A program made the position numbers and the translations under genes. From Methanobacteriales archaeon HGW-Methanobacteriales-1 (GTDB lineage: Archaea; Methanobacteriota; Methanobacteria; Methanobacteriales; Methanobacteriaceae), in contig PGYO01000009.1 of assembly GCA_002839705.1 (NCBI GenBank), positions 1-64,000 of the forward strand: a DNA stretch of 64,000 nucleotides, read 5' to 3'. Position 1 is the stretch's first letter, and every line of letters begins with the position of its first letter. Positions 56,250 through 64,000 of the stretch are shown piece after piece. The notes beneath the pieces were generated by a model. The model was not told where the DNA came from. It was given only the letters and a program-made list of their open reading frames with translations, and searched no databases.

Positions 56250-56636
56250 CTAAATTAAGATAGTATATATCTCGTTACTACCTTTAACAGTTGTATTATT
56301 AATGAAGGTAAACCCGGACTGATTGAGAATAGATTGCATAGTTTGATTTAAAACTAAAGATTTGTAATTGGCAGGTAATGTATTAGCAAATTGAATCTTA
56401 ATATAGGTAACATTTCCAGCATCAGTCATATTCATTTTAGTAACTCGATTAGGAGTAAAAGATGGATTAGTTGAGGATATTTCTGAAAGTGAATTACTGG
56501 CACCTTCCCTAGCAGCACTGGTAATAGAATTTTTTTCAATTTGTGGTCCTGCAAGTGAAGCAACAGTCAATACAATTACCATAATAAATCCTAAGATTAA
56601 AAGAAACTCTATTGATATTTGTCCACGCACATCCAT
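56250..56636 (-). CDS. Small archaeal type IV pilin (QISIEFLL), opposite strand
   Basis: A 128-residue prepilin from ATG 56636: MDVRG, then QISIEFLLILGFIMVIVLTVASLAG with Glu at +5. The body has several N-glycosylation sites (MNMTDAGNVTY, NQTM, NQSG, NNTT). It is encoded opposite to the rest of the cluster and has its own promoter. It is a second main or minor pilin. Confidence 0.88.
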   Translation of the reverse strand: MDVRGQISIEFLLILGFIMVIVLTVASLAGPQIEKNSITSAAREGASNSLSEISSTNPSFTPNRVTKMNMTDAGNVTYIKIQFANTLPANYKSLVLNQTMQSILNQSGFTFINNTTVKGSNEIYTILI

Positions 56637-56802
56637 TTCTAAAACACCATATATTTGATTTAATTCTAATATAATTAAGTATATCAATTAATAAAATATT
56701 TTATAATTTTTAATATATTTAATGTCATGAAAAACTATTATTTTATAAGAATTATTATTAGAATTATAAACCATTCTTTATTTATTAAATAATATTACGC
56801 AA

Positions 56803-56813
56803 GATATATAAAT
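56803..56813 (+). promoter_or_regulatory. TATA box of the large-pilin operon
   Basis: GATATATAAAT about 50-60 bases before the first gene, in the divergent spacer between the minus-strand pilin and the large-pilin operon. Confidence 0.55.
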
Positions 56814-56863
56814 GTTGTCAAATATAACTTTTATTGATATTATGATATTAATAATATGGAGGA

Positions 56864-57763
56864 ATGCATCTGAGAAGATTAAGAGCTGATTCGAGGGGTT
56901 TCGCATTTTCTTTAGATGTGCTTTTAGCTTTAATTCCTCTTACAATTATTTTAGGAATGGCTGTGGCCAATATGGATAATATTATGTATTTATCGGAGAA
57001 TACTATTTACCAAAGTTCCTTAGATCGGGTTGCTGCGGATGCTGCGGATGCTCTGGTTGAAACTCCAGGAACACCATATAATTGGGAAATGGGTGGAAAT
57101 ATATCTACCGTAGGTCTGGCAAGATTTGATACCAGTAAAAATTTAACTGTAAAGAATGTTTTGGCACCTCAAAAGGTCGCGGCTATAAATATAACTCAGT
57201 TGAATAATTTAGTCGGTCCGGGATATGGGGCCTATATGACCATTACTCTAGCTAACAATACTAATTCTACACTAATTCGGAGCGTGGGAACATATAATAA
57301 CTCTGCTCAGAATATTGTGAGGATGGAAAGATTAATTTCTACTTCTAATTTAGAGATTGTTGCATCTTTAGAAGGACTGATAAGGGACACTGGACAACCT
57401 AGAACTTATACAACTACTTTTCCAACGAATAAGATTTATGTAGCTGCTTATGACTATTGGGTTTTAGTTATTAATCGCGGCTACAACTCTGCAACTATTG
57501 ATGCCAATACCAATACTGTGGTTTCTCCAAGTGATATTAATCAACACATTACTACTGTAAAAAAACAAATAAACCCTACTTTTCTTTACAACGCCACGAA
57601 CTTCCAGGATAATGTAGTAAGTGTAAGGACTCCGAGTACGCCAGGATCTAGTATGGATGTTTATGTGGTAGCAGCACCTAGGGGAACTCCTGCAAGTGAT
57701 ATAAATTTGGATAATGTTAAATTAAGAAATGCTAAACTGGTATTGTATGTTTGGACAAGGTGA
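56864..57763 (+). CDS. Large prepilin-like protein 1 (RG-FAFSLDVLLAL)
   Basis: A 299-residue protein with a type III-like signal: RADSRG, then FAFSLDVLLALIPLTIILGMAV. Asp at +6 takes the place of Glu at +5. The rest is an extracellular Asn/Thr-rich domain with many N-x-S/T sites. GGAGG (56858-56862) is one base before ATG 56864 but 7 before CTG 56870, so initiation may be at CTG, two codons later. It heads a four-gene operon of prepilin-like proteins. Confidence 0.82.
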   Translation: MHLRRLRADSRGFAFSLDVLLALIPLTIILGMAVANMDNIMYLSENTIYQSSLDRVAADAADALVETPGTPYNWEMGGNISTVGLARFDTSKNLTVKNVLAPQKVAAINITQLNNLVGPGYGAYMTITLANNTNSTLIRSVGTYNNSAQNIVRMERLISTSNLEIVASLEGLIRDTGQPRTYTTTFPTNKIYVAAYDYWVLVINRGYNSATIDANTNTVVSPSDINQHITTVKKQINPTFLYNATNFQDNVVSVRTPSTPGSSMDVYVVAAPRGTPASDINLDNVKLRNAKLVLYVWTR

Positions 57764-57768
57764 TTTTG

Positions 57769-59931
57769 ATGGATGATCGTGGTTTTGTATTTACTACCGA
57801 TGCAGTTCTTGCTTTAGTCATATTTTTTGTATTTACAGCATCAATTTTAACTTATTATACTCTTCCCTCATATATTGGGGCCGATCATCAGCATTTGGAA
57901 ACAATAGCTGCGGATGCACTTGATGTCATGACTCAAGATGGTACTTTATATGCTACTGCTTCTGGATATGCAGGTAATAATATCAGTAAAGCGAAAGTAG
58001 AAGCTGATGTGAGAGCAGAATTAGATTCACTACTACCTAATGGTACGGCTTATAATCTTACAATAAAAGGTATAAATGGAACTACTTATTCTATAGCAGA
58101 TGATAAAGGAATTTCTGTTTCTAAAGATACAGTTACGAGAGTAGTAGTTCTTTCTGGACCTAGGCAGGGCTGGTTAGGCCGTGCATGGTACAAATTGGAA
58201 GATGTTCAATTTATTAATGAGCGAAGGAATAGTACAACGACATTATGGAACTTCCACAACTGGCTGACTAATTTTTCACCATGGGGGTCATCGGGACGGT
58301 CACAGCTGGCAACTTATTATTACTGGGGTTCAGCAAGTGGTCGTCCTTCAACAAGCATACCCATAACTTTTTCTTTCCCAAGTGATGCTAATATAACTGG
58401 TGCTTATTACTTATTAGGTTCTTGTAATCAATACAGTAACAATGCTGCCCCAGCTTATGGTGCAGATGTTTCTATTAATGGCTATGTAGATGATATAAAT
58501 AGCACTGACTTCTTAAAATTATATAATAGGCCCGGAACAGGAAACCCGGGTTATCCCATGTTTAATTACAGGGGTACGGTGAATGCTAGCAGACTACTTG
58601 CTGGATTAAATTCTATAAATTATGTTAGATTTACCAGCCCGGTTTCAAATTATCAAACTAGCACTAAGCAAGGCCATAATATGCCCTGGTTCTCGATTAT
58701 TGGTAATTATTCTAATTCAATACCCGTGCCTCAGGGAATTATTACTCGTACCTTTAAAGGAATAGATGCTGCAGGTTTGGCTGTTCCTGTAATCAGTGGT
58801 GCTCCGGCTTATGCAAAGGTATATGACTTAGATACTCGTACAATAACCACTATTCCAGGCCAAAGGACTATAAACTGGAATTCAATGGTAAATCAAAATT
58901 TCTCATATTCTGATGGGGTTCCTTTTGATATTCTCAATTTACCAAGTGGTGATGATGGTTGTGCAGTTTCCATGACTTATGATCTCCCTATACCTTCTGG
59001 GTCAAGAATATTTGATGCTTATACGGTTGTTAATGCGTATGGTGGTGTTGATTCAGCATTAGTTGAAGTATGGGATGGTACTAAATGGAATACTGTATTT
59101 AATTCCTTTGATTTAAATGGAACTGATTATAGTAGTCGTTCTGATGGCTATGGTAATACGCCTGGAACACTTTATATTGGTGACTATCTAAGATCTGGAA
59201 CAACTAATAAGGTCAGAGTCACTATATGGGATAATGTACCTGGAAATGATTATGATTTAGTAGGATTAGTAAACTGTTATTCTACTGTTTCATACAGTGC
59301 TTTACCAATAAAATGGGACACTTTTGATTTCCCTAGTTACCAAAACTCAACTAACTTTACTCAACCAGTAAGCTCCTTTGATATTGGTAGTGGTGCTGAA
59401 AAAGCATTTATGTTCTTTGGAACAGGACTTGATACTAAGAGCATTACTGTTCAAGTTAAAAATAGTACCTCTCCTTGGAAAACTCTTTATAGTGATAATG
59501 TAGTTCCCTTTGTACTGGATATTGGAAATCTGGATTTAAGTACTGGATCTCCTATATTCACTTCAGGAACCGTTGGTAATTATACTTGTAAACCAGGTCA
59601 TTACGATGTGCGAGTTACTCTTTATTCTTCTCCAAGTTGGCAGTCTGGAGATGGAGCCAGTTCTCCTGCGGCTTATTCAAATGCAGAAATATATTCTGGT
59701 ACCAGAGTAGGTATAGTATATCCTAAATTCCTGGCAAATATGTGGGCCAGTGATTTTGCTGACGATCCTTATGTAGCCCAAGCCGAAGCTAAGCAGAATC
59801 TAATTGATGAACTTATTGATGCTGGTTTTACTAATAGTTCAATTGATCCTAATTTAATAAAAACGGAAGCACTATACACTGGTAACTTACCAAATGCTAT
59901 TTCTATTAGATTAGATTTATGGAGAGATTAA
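57769..59931 (+). CDS. Giant prepilin-like adhesin (RG-FVFTTDAVLAL)
   Basis: A 720-residue protein starting at ATG 57769 after AGGTGATT (which overlaps the previous stop). Signal: MDDRG, then FVFTTDAVLALVIFFVFTASIL with Asp at +6. A region to about residue 130 is followed by a long extracellular part rich in Gly, Ser, Thr, Tyr and Trp with repeated beta-strand-like segments (YDLPIPSGSRIFDAYTVVNA, VRVTIWDNVPGNDYDLVG, YDVRVTLYSSPSWQ). There is no C-terminal anchor. It is much larger than ordinary pilins; a tip adhesin carried on a pilin-like stem is the simplest reading. Confidence 0.85.
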   Translation: MDDRGFVFTTDAVLALVIFFVFTASILTYYTLPSYIGADHQHLETIAADALDVMTQDGTLYATASGYAGNNISKAKVEADVRAELDSLLPNGTAYNLTIKGINGTTYSIADDKGISVSKDTVTRVVVLSGPRQGWLGRAWYKLEDVQFINERRNSTTTLWNFHNWLTNFSPWGSSGRSQLATYYYWGSASGRPSTSIPITFSFPSDANITGAYYLLGSCNQYSNNAAPAYGADVSINGYVDDINSTDFLKLYNRPGTGNPGYPMFNYRGTVNASRLLAGLNSINYVRFTSPVSNYQTSTKQGHNMPWFSIIGNYSNSIPVPQGIITRTFKGIDAAGLAVPVISGAPAYAKVYDLDTRTITTIPGQRTINWNSMVNQNFSYSDGVPFDILNLPSGDDGCAVSMTYDLPIPSGSRIFDAYTVVNAYGGVDSALVEVWDGTKWNTVFNSFDLNGTDYSSRSDGYGNTPGTLYIGDYLRSGTTNKVRVTIWDNVPGNDYDLVGLVNCYSTVSYSALPIKWDTFDFPSYQNSTNFTQPVSSFDIGSGAEKAFMFFGTGLDTKSITVQVKNSTSPWKTLYSDNVVPFVLDIGNLDLSTGSPIFTSGTVGNYTCKPGHYDVRVTLYSSPSWQSGDGASSPAAYSNAEIYSGTRVGIVYPKFLANMWASDFADDPYVAQAEAKQNLIDELIDAGFTNSSIDPNLIKTEALYTGNLPNAISIRLDLWRD

Positions 59932-59943
59932 GAGCTGATTAAA

Positions 59944-60996
59944 ATGGATGAAAAAGGATATACTTTCACACCCTTAACGGTTTTATTATTTATTCCCATA
60001 ATGATTTTAGCCATTTCTTATGGTAATATTGTAAATGAAGCTAATATGCTGGCTAATTTAGCTATGGGTGGGGATGTAACACTTTCAGCATCCTCTGATA
60101 TTTTTTCTAATATTGAAAAGGGAGCAAATGATGGTGGTAGAAATGCGGCATATATGGCTACTAGACAAGTAATTGATAACTCTTCTGTAAATTCAAGTTC
60201 TAGTCCTTTCTTTGCTAATGGGACCAGTAGAAATTATGTAAAACAGCTAACTATCAATGCTATCAACGCTCAAGTTATTAATGCTTCTCAAAACATTGAA
60301 CGAGAAACTGGGAGAGAAGTTTTTATAAATAATATTCCTATCACAAATTATACTAACTCTACTTTTACTTCCAATGATGTTAATATAACTCAAACAGATC
60401 CCTTTGGCTTTTTTGTTACTATTAAAGGTGGAATTCCAATCAAAGTAGTTCAAAAAGGCCAAGTATATCAGGGTTATACTCCCACTATATCTACTTATGT
60501 AAGTCTGGAAGGTCTGGAAGACCCATATATCTGGGTAAATACAAAGTACCGACAAAGTAATGTTATATACAAATACTCATATTACACCAACATTCCAGGG
60601 GTTGGCCCGGAATATTATTTCCAGCAAACTGTAGATAAATCTACTAATCGCCTTTACCACCTCTGGGAATGTTTAAATGGTACAGATAATCCAGGTAATA
60701 TAACTCCAAGGCCAAATTACTTTGTAGATTCTGCGGGATTATCATTCTTTGATCGATTGGAAAATAGAACTACTTCTGCTGATTTAAATGTTACTAGAAT
60801 GAGTACTTTTGTTTTAGGGGATGTCCTTCAGGAAGACCACAATAATGCTCACGTATCTATTGTTGACTGGGAATACTTCCGAGCAGTGCCAGGATCTCCT
60901 ATTGAAATTCAAAATAATCAATTTATGTATGATCCTATGGGTTCTATGATTTACATTTCAACTTCTTCAAAGGCCAGACTAGGAATAACTTATTAA
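59944..60996 (+). CDS. Large prepilin-like protein 3 (KG-YTFTPLTVLL)
   Basis: A 350-residue protein. Signal: MDEKG, then YTFTPLTVLLFIPIMILAISYG. No acidic residue is present at +5 or +6, unlike its neighbours. The extracellular part contains multiple N-glycosylation sites (NSSVNSSS, NASQN, NYTNST, NITQT, NGTD) and a Tyr-rich region (YKYSYYTNIPGVGPEYYFQQ). It starts 12 bases after the giant prepilin. Confidence 0.8.
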   Translation: MDEKGYTFTPLTVLLFIPIMILAISYGNIVNEANMLANLAMGGDVTLSASSDIFSNIEKGANDGGRNAAYMATRQVIDNSSVNSSSSPFFANGTSRNYVKQLTINAINAQVINASQNIERETGREVFINNIPITNYTNSTFTSNDVNITQTDPFGFFVTIKGGIPIKVVQKGQVYQGYTPTISTYVSLEGLEDPYIWVNTKYRQSNVIYKYSYYTNIPGVGPEYYFQQTVDKSTNRLYHLWECLNGTDNPGNITPRPNYFVDSAGLSFFDRLENRTTSADLNVTRMSTFVLGDVLQEDHNNAHVSIVDWEYFRAVPGSPIEIQNNQFMYDPMGSMIYISTSSKARLGITY

Positions 60997-61014
60997 ATAT
61001 TTCAGGTGATTACA

Positions 61015-61422
61015 TTGTCTATGGATCAAAAAGGAATAGCTACAGCAGATCTTTTATTCGCCACCCTAATTGCTATTGTAATAATGGCCAGCATGGTGAG
61101 TACCATTGGTAATGAAGTGTCTAAGAGTCAAAGTGGTGACCTGGGAACAATAAGGGTTGTTGGTGAAAAAGTTGCTGAAACAGTTAATATCGTTTATACT
61201 AATGGTAATGGATATGCTATGAATTTGACGCTTACGAATGTTACTAACTCATCTAATTACACTATCGGTGTTAGTAATGGTGGAGTTTTAGTTAATTATC
61301 AGGGAAAAACAATCAATATTAATACTCTCCCTAAAATAAACGTTACTAGTGTTAATATGACTCAAGGTAAAAAGTATTTGGTTAAAAATAATAATGGAAC
61401 TATTACTTTTACCTTGATTTAA
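61015..61422 (+). CDS. Small prepilin-like protein 4 (KG-IATADLLFATL)
   Basis: A 136-residue protein from TTG 61015 (after AGGTGATT); ATG 61021 is possible. Signal: MDQKG, then IATADLLFATLIAIVIMASMVSTIG with Asp at +5. The body is about 105 residues with several N-x-S/T sites. It closes the four-gene prepilin operon; T-rich sequence follows. Confidence 0.82.
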   Translation: MSMDQKGIATADLLFATLIAIVIMASMVSTIGNEVSKSQSGDLGTIRVVGEKVAETVNIVYTNGNGYAMNLTLTNVTNSSNYTIGVSNGGVLVNYQGKTININTLPKINVTSVNMTQGKKYLVKNNNGTITFTLI

Positions 61423-61478
61423 TTTCTTTTTTTATTTATTTTCTTTATAAAATAATAGCACAATATTTAACCTATGCA

Positions 61479-61487
61479 TTTATATAA
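61479..61487 (+). promoter_or_regulatory. TATA box before the PepSY-like gene
   Basis: TTTATATAA-type element about 40 bases before GTG 61527. Confidence 0.5.
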
Positions 61488-61526
61488 TCTTACACATAAT
61501 ATAAACTTAAATAGAGGTGAATTAAA

Positions 61527-61949
61527 GTGGATATCGACTTGTCTTGGGAGCAAAAGGCCCTTATAGGGGTTGGAGTGGTTGTTGTCATAATTTTAATATA
61601 TGCGTATGGCCCTTTCAATTCTCAACCAGAGGTTAATGTTACAAATGATACATCCTTTCCAATATCAAATCCACAATTAATCCCGGTAAATTCACCTTCT
61701 GGAAACAATTCTTCTAATAATACCAACGTAACGGCTAATATTACTGCCCAGAAGGCCAAAGAAATAGCATCATTACCTGGTTATGGTACTGGAACCCCAA
61801 CTGATGGTTCAATTGTAATTAACAACCAGACAGTTTTTGTGTGGATTGTTCCACTTTCTTTAAATAATAAACTAGCTAAAGAGGTTTATGTAGATAAAAC
61901 TAATGGAAATATTGTTGCCACTAGAGATATCACTAATTCCACAACATAA
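61527..61949 (+). CDS. Membrane-anchored protein with PepSY-like domain
   Basis: A 140-residue protein starting at GTG after GAGGTGA. It has an N-terminal membrane helix (about 10-28), an Asn/Ser-rich linker with many sequons (residues about 35-70), and a C-terminal PepSY-like domain (TAQKAKEIASLPGYGTGTP, AKEVYVDKTNGNIVATRDI). It is likely to face outward. It follows the prepilin operon with its own promoter and may be part of the same surface system. Confidence 0.72.
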   Translation: MDIDLSWEQKALIGVGVVVVIILIYAYGPFNSQPEVNVTNDTSFPISNPQLIPVNSPSGNNSSNNTNVTANITAQKAKEIASLPGYGTGTPTDGSIVINNQTVFVWIVPLSLNNKLAKEVYVDKTNGNIVATRDITNSTT

Positions 61950-62031
61950 TTGATAAATAATATAATTTATCTGATTTAATTAATCATCAATGAAAATCAT
62001 AAACATTCAATAATAACTTGAGACCGATAAA

Positions 62032-62841
62032 ATGGACCTATTAGTATCTCTTTTAATGATTATTTTATTCTTAGTCCTTCTTGTATTTGTTTTTTCCATG
62101 GCATTGTTAACACCAATAATTGGCAAGAAGAATCTGTTATTTGTAATATTTATGGGTTTTATGGTAGGTATTGTGGGGGGAGCTTTTTTTATAGCGCCTT
62201 TATATGATGACATTCCTCAAATGGCCCGTGGCTATTATCAATATACTAGTAATGCTAATGAGACTATTGGGGTTGATGTATCAACTAATATTGACGTAAC
62301 TGATTTTATGGATAGCACCAGCAAGTTGGATGGTGTTTTAGAAGTTTATAGTAATGGAATCATTATAAAGACAGATCCATTCACGGTTGAACGTAAGAAA
62401 CTTATTGAAGAAAAAATTCCATTAATTGATTCAAATATAACTTCCTGGAAAGTTAATGAATCTGGGGTTATTACTTTAACGGTGAAAAAAGGATACAATC
62501 CAGAAACAGCCATTAAAAATTTAGGGGATTGGATGATGTTAACTGGTGGTATAAACATTAAATACAGTATGGTACACGTATCCATTATTGCCCAAGCATC
62601 CCAGGTAAATAGTATTATAAACTCTATTTCTAAGCAACAGATAGTTGTCACTGGAGTCCAGGGCCCTGTAGAAGATAAAATAGCTTGGTTGACTGAAATT
62701 TTACCCAATAAATCTAATATTATAATCTTTTGTGGATTTTTAGGTATGTTAACTGGATTGGCCGGAGTATTTATTGATACGATTATCATGTTTGTTAAAG
62801 ATCTTAAAAAGAAAGCTCTTAGAAAACGAGATGATGAATAA
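62032..62841 (+). CDS. Membrane protein with large extracellular domain, unknown function
   Basis: A 269-residue protein with two N-terminal hydrophobic helices (about 2-24, 33-55), an extracellular-looking alpha/beta domain (about 65-225) and a C-terminal helix followed by a Lys/Arg-rich cytoplasmic tail (KDLKKKALRKRDDE). GAG lies upstream of the ATG. No family is recognised. Position at the end of the pilin cluster suggests a role in the same system. Confidence 0.68.
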   Translation: MDLLVSLLMIILFLVLLVFVFSMALLTPIIGKKNLLFVIFMGFMVGIVGGAFFIAPLYDDIPQMARGYYQYTSNANETIGVDVSTNIDVTDFMDSTSKLDGVLEVYSNGIIIKTDPFTVERKKLIEEKIPLIDSNITSWKVNESGVITLTVKKGYNPETAIKNLGDWMMLTGGINIKYSMVHVSIIAQASQVNSIINSISKQQIVVTGVQGPVEDKIAWLTEILPNKSNIIIFCGFLGMLTGLAGVFIDTIIMFVKDLKKKALRKRDDE

Positions 62842-62996
62842 TTAATTATATTTAATTTATTGAATTAAATTAAGATTAATAAATAAATATATGGAATTAA
62901 TTGAATACTTGAAAAAATATTCTTATAAATTTTTAATCATAACGGAAAATTAAATCGAAAAATTAATATTTAAATATTAAATCAAGAGATTTTATT

Positions 62997-63683
62997 ATGA
63001 ATGCCGCAGTTTTATTTTCTGGTGGAAAAGATAGTACCATGGCTGTTTATCAAGCTATGGAAGATGGAAATGATGTTAAATTTTTATTTTCCATGATTTC
63101 TGAGAATCCTCATTCTTACATGTATCATGTGCCTAATATTCATATAACTGAACTTTCAGCTCAGGCCATGGATATTCCTTTAATAAAAGGAATAACTAAA
63201 GGTGAAGAGGAAAAAGAAGTTGATGATTTAAAGGACGCTTTAATAAATTTGAAGAATTTGGGTGTGGAAGCAATTTATTCCGGTGCCCTATATTCTGTTT
63301 ATCAAAAATCCAGAATTGATAAGATTTGTGCAGATATTGGTTTAGAATCTATTGCTCCTTTATGGCAGAGAGATTCTGAAGAATATATGCGAGAATTAAT
63401 TGATCTGGAATTTGAAATTATTTTAACCGGAGTAGCTGCTGAAGGCCTGGATGAATCGTGGTTAGGTCGTAAAGTCGATGATGAATCTTTAGAAGAATTG
63501 ATAAAATTAAATGAGAAATTTGGGATAAATATTGCCTTTGAGGGTGGAGAAGCTGAAACTCTGGTTCTTGATTGTCCAATTTTTAATAAAAAAATTAAAA
63601 TATTAGAATCCAAAAAAAACTGGTCTTATGATAATGGCTTTTTGGACATTAAAGATGCTGTTTTAGAGGATAAAAACAAATAA
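62997..63683 (+). CDS. Dph6-like ATP-PPase (diphthine-ammonia ligase family)
   Basis: A 228-residue adenine-nucleotide alpha hydrolase with the PP-loop VLFSGGKDSTMAVY and the family blocks YSGALYSVYQKSRIDKICAD, PLWQRDSEEYMRELID and FEGGEAETLVLDCP. It probably amidates diphthine on elongation factor 2, the last step of diphthamide synthesis. It stands alone, with AT-rich sequence upstream. Confidence 0.9.
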   Translation: MNAAVLFSGGKDSTMAVYQAMEDGNDVKFLFSMISENPHSYMYHVPNIHITELSAQAMDIPLIKGITKGEEEKEVDDLKDALINLKNLGVEAIYSGALYSVYQKSRIDKICADIGLESIAPLWQRDSEEYMRELIDLEFEIILTGVAAEGLDESWLGRKVDDESLEELIKLNEKFGINIAFEGGEAETLVLDCPIFNKKIKILESKKNWSYDNGFLDIKDAVLEDKNK

Positions 63684-63782
63684 GAATCTTTTTTAATTAT
63701 AATTAATTTAAACCATTTAAATAAATTCGAGCTTTATAATTCTTTAAAATAAAATATACTTAAATTAAATAATTTAATTATT

Positions 63783-64000
63783 TCAAAATTTATCAAATTC
63801 TTCAATAGGGGCCAGCCAATTTAAAACTTCTTCTAAATTAGATGAATCTATTTTAATTTGGATATCTCCTAAAGGACTATTACCTTCTGAAAAATTGATT
63901 TCATTAACAAAAGCTGTTTGTTTACTTATATAAAAAGTTAAAGTGTTATCATTAAGGCTATTATCCATAATTAATCTGGCTACGGCTATTATCTCTCTTT
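63783..64000 (-). CDS. Unidentified protein, 5' end outside the window
   Basis: An acidic reading frame open through the right edge. Met at 63968 is possible, but upstream codons continue in frame (EIIAVARLIMDNSLNDN), so the gene likely starts beyond the window. The visible C-terminus (GDIQIKIDSSNLEEVLNWLA, then PIEEFDKF) shows no known domain. Confidence 0.6.
   Translation of the reverse strand, partial: REIIAVARLIMDNSLNDNTLTFYISKQTAFVNEINFSEGNSPLGDIQIKIDSSNLEEVLNWLAPIEEFDKF

Overview
The window is strongly AT-rich archaeal DNA, most probably from a mesophilic Methanobacterium-like methanogen (Methanobacteriales). The evidence is archaeal ribosome-binding sites (GGAGG or GGTGAT a few bases before the start) and TATA boxes, families largely confined to methanogens (DUF2124, DUF166, DUF5518, DUF2101, the phosphoglycerate-mutase-like homoserine kinase, archaeal GatC), MEDS/PAS/HisKA_2 sensor kinases, an AglB-type oligosaccharyltransferase and archaeal class III (type IV pilin-like) signal sequences. 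No rRNA, tRNA, CRISPR array or intact insertion sequence was seen.

Layout. 1-8.2 kb: a SoxB/UshA-like phosphatase, small membrane and lipoproteins, a minus-strand operon of a NapH-like Fe-S membrane protein, a cupin and a zinc ribbon, facing a TrmB regulator; an AlbA_2-type remnant with a 12-bp tandem repeat; an oxidoreductase; and a winged-helix/membrane-protein pair followed by a secreted repeat protein. 8.4-18.2 kb: an Ig-like plus metallophosphoesterase fusion, a DHA2 transporter, two large HisKA_2 sensor kinases (the first split by a -1 frameshift), a flavin reductase and an MFS transporter. 18.3-30 kb: DUF362, a frameshifted small protein, an arsenic locus (arsC-DUF166 opposite arsR, with two unexplained hairpins between), metallo-beta-lactamase hydrolases around a fumarylacetoacetase-family gene, an M24 peptidase, and small membrane proteins.

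30-43 kb is rich in sulfur and signalling genes: a MalY-type C-S lyase, a Cys-rich ferredoxin, a PHP phosphoesterase, a cytosolic solute-binding-like protein, a KaiC/receiver/histidine-kinase operon, a MoaD/ThiS-like sulfur carrier, a PNPOx-like protein, a NifX-like protein, cysK, cysE and a Cys-rich HTH protein. Six promoters here carry the same dyad, TAACNATNGTTA, on or beside the TATA box. I read this as a previously unrecognised cysteine/sulfur regulon.

43-50.6 kb is conserved amino-acid and nucleotide metabolism: asnB, gatC, an ACT-domain regulator, homoserine dehydrogenase, a probable homoserine kinase of the phosphoglycerate-mutase family, and pyrG. 50.7-62.8 kb is a surface-structure locus: an AglB-like glycosyltransferase with an altered catalytic motif, a prepilin peptidase, two small QxSxE pilins, a DUF2101 protein, four large or atypical prepilin-like proteins in a row (up to about 720 residues) and two further membrane-anchored proteins. 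It is the best candidate for an undescribed system. The window ends with a Dph6-like ligase and a partial minus-strand gene.

A recurring oddity is start codons. At least three genes (trmB-like, a lipoprotein, pyrG) have a Shine-Dalgarno sequence and family-typical N-terminus that point to ATT, ATA or CTG rather than ATG/GTG/TTG.
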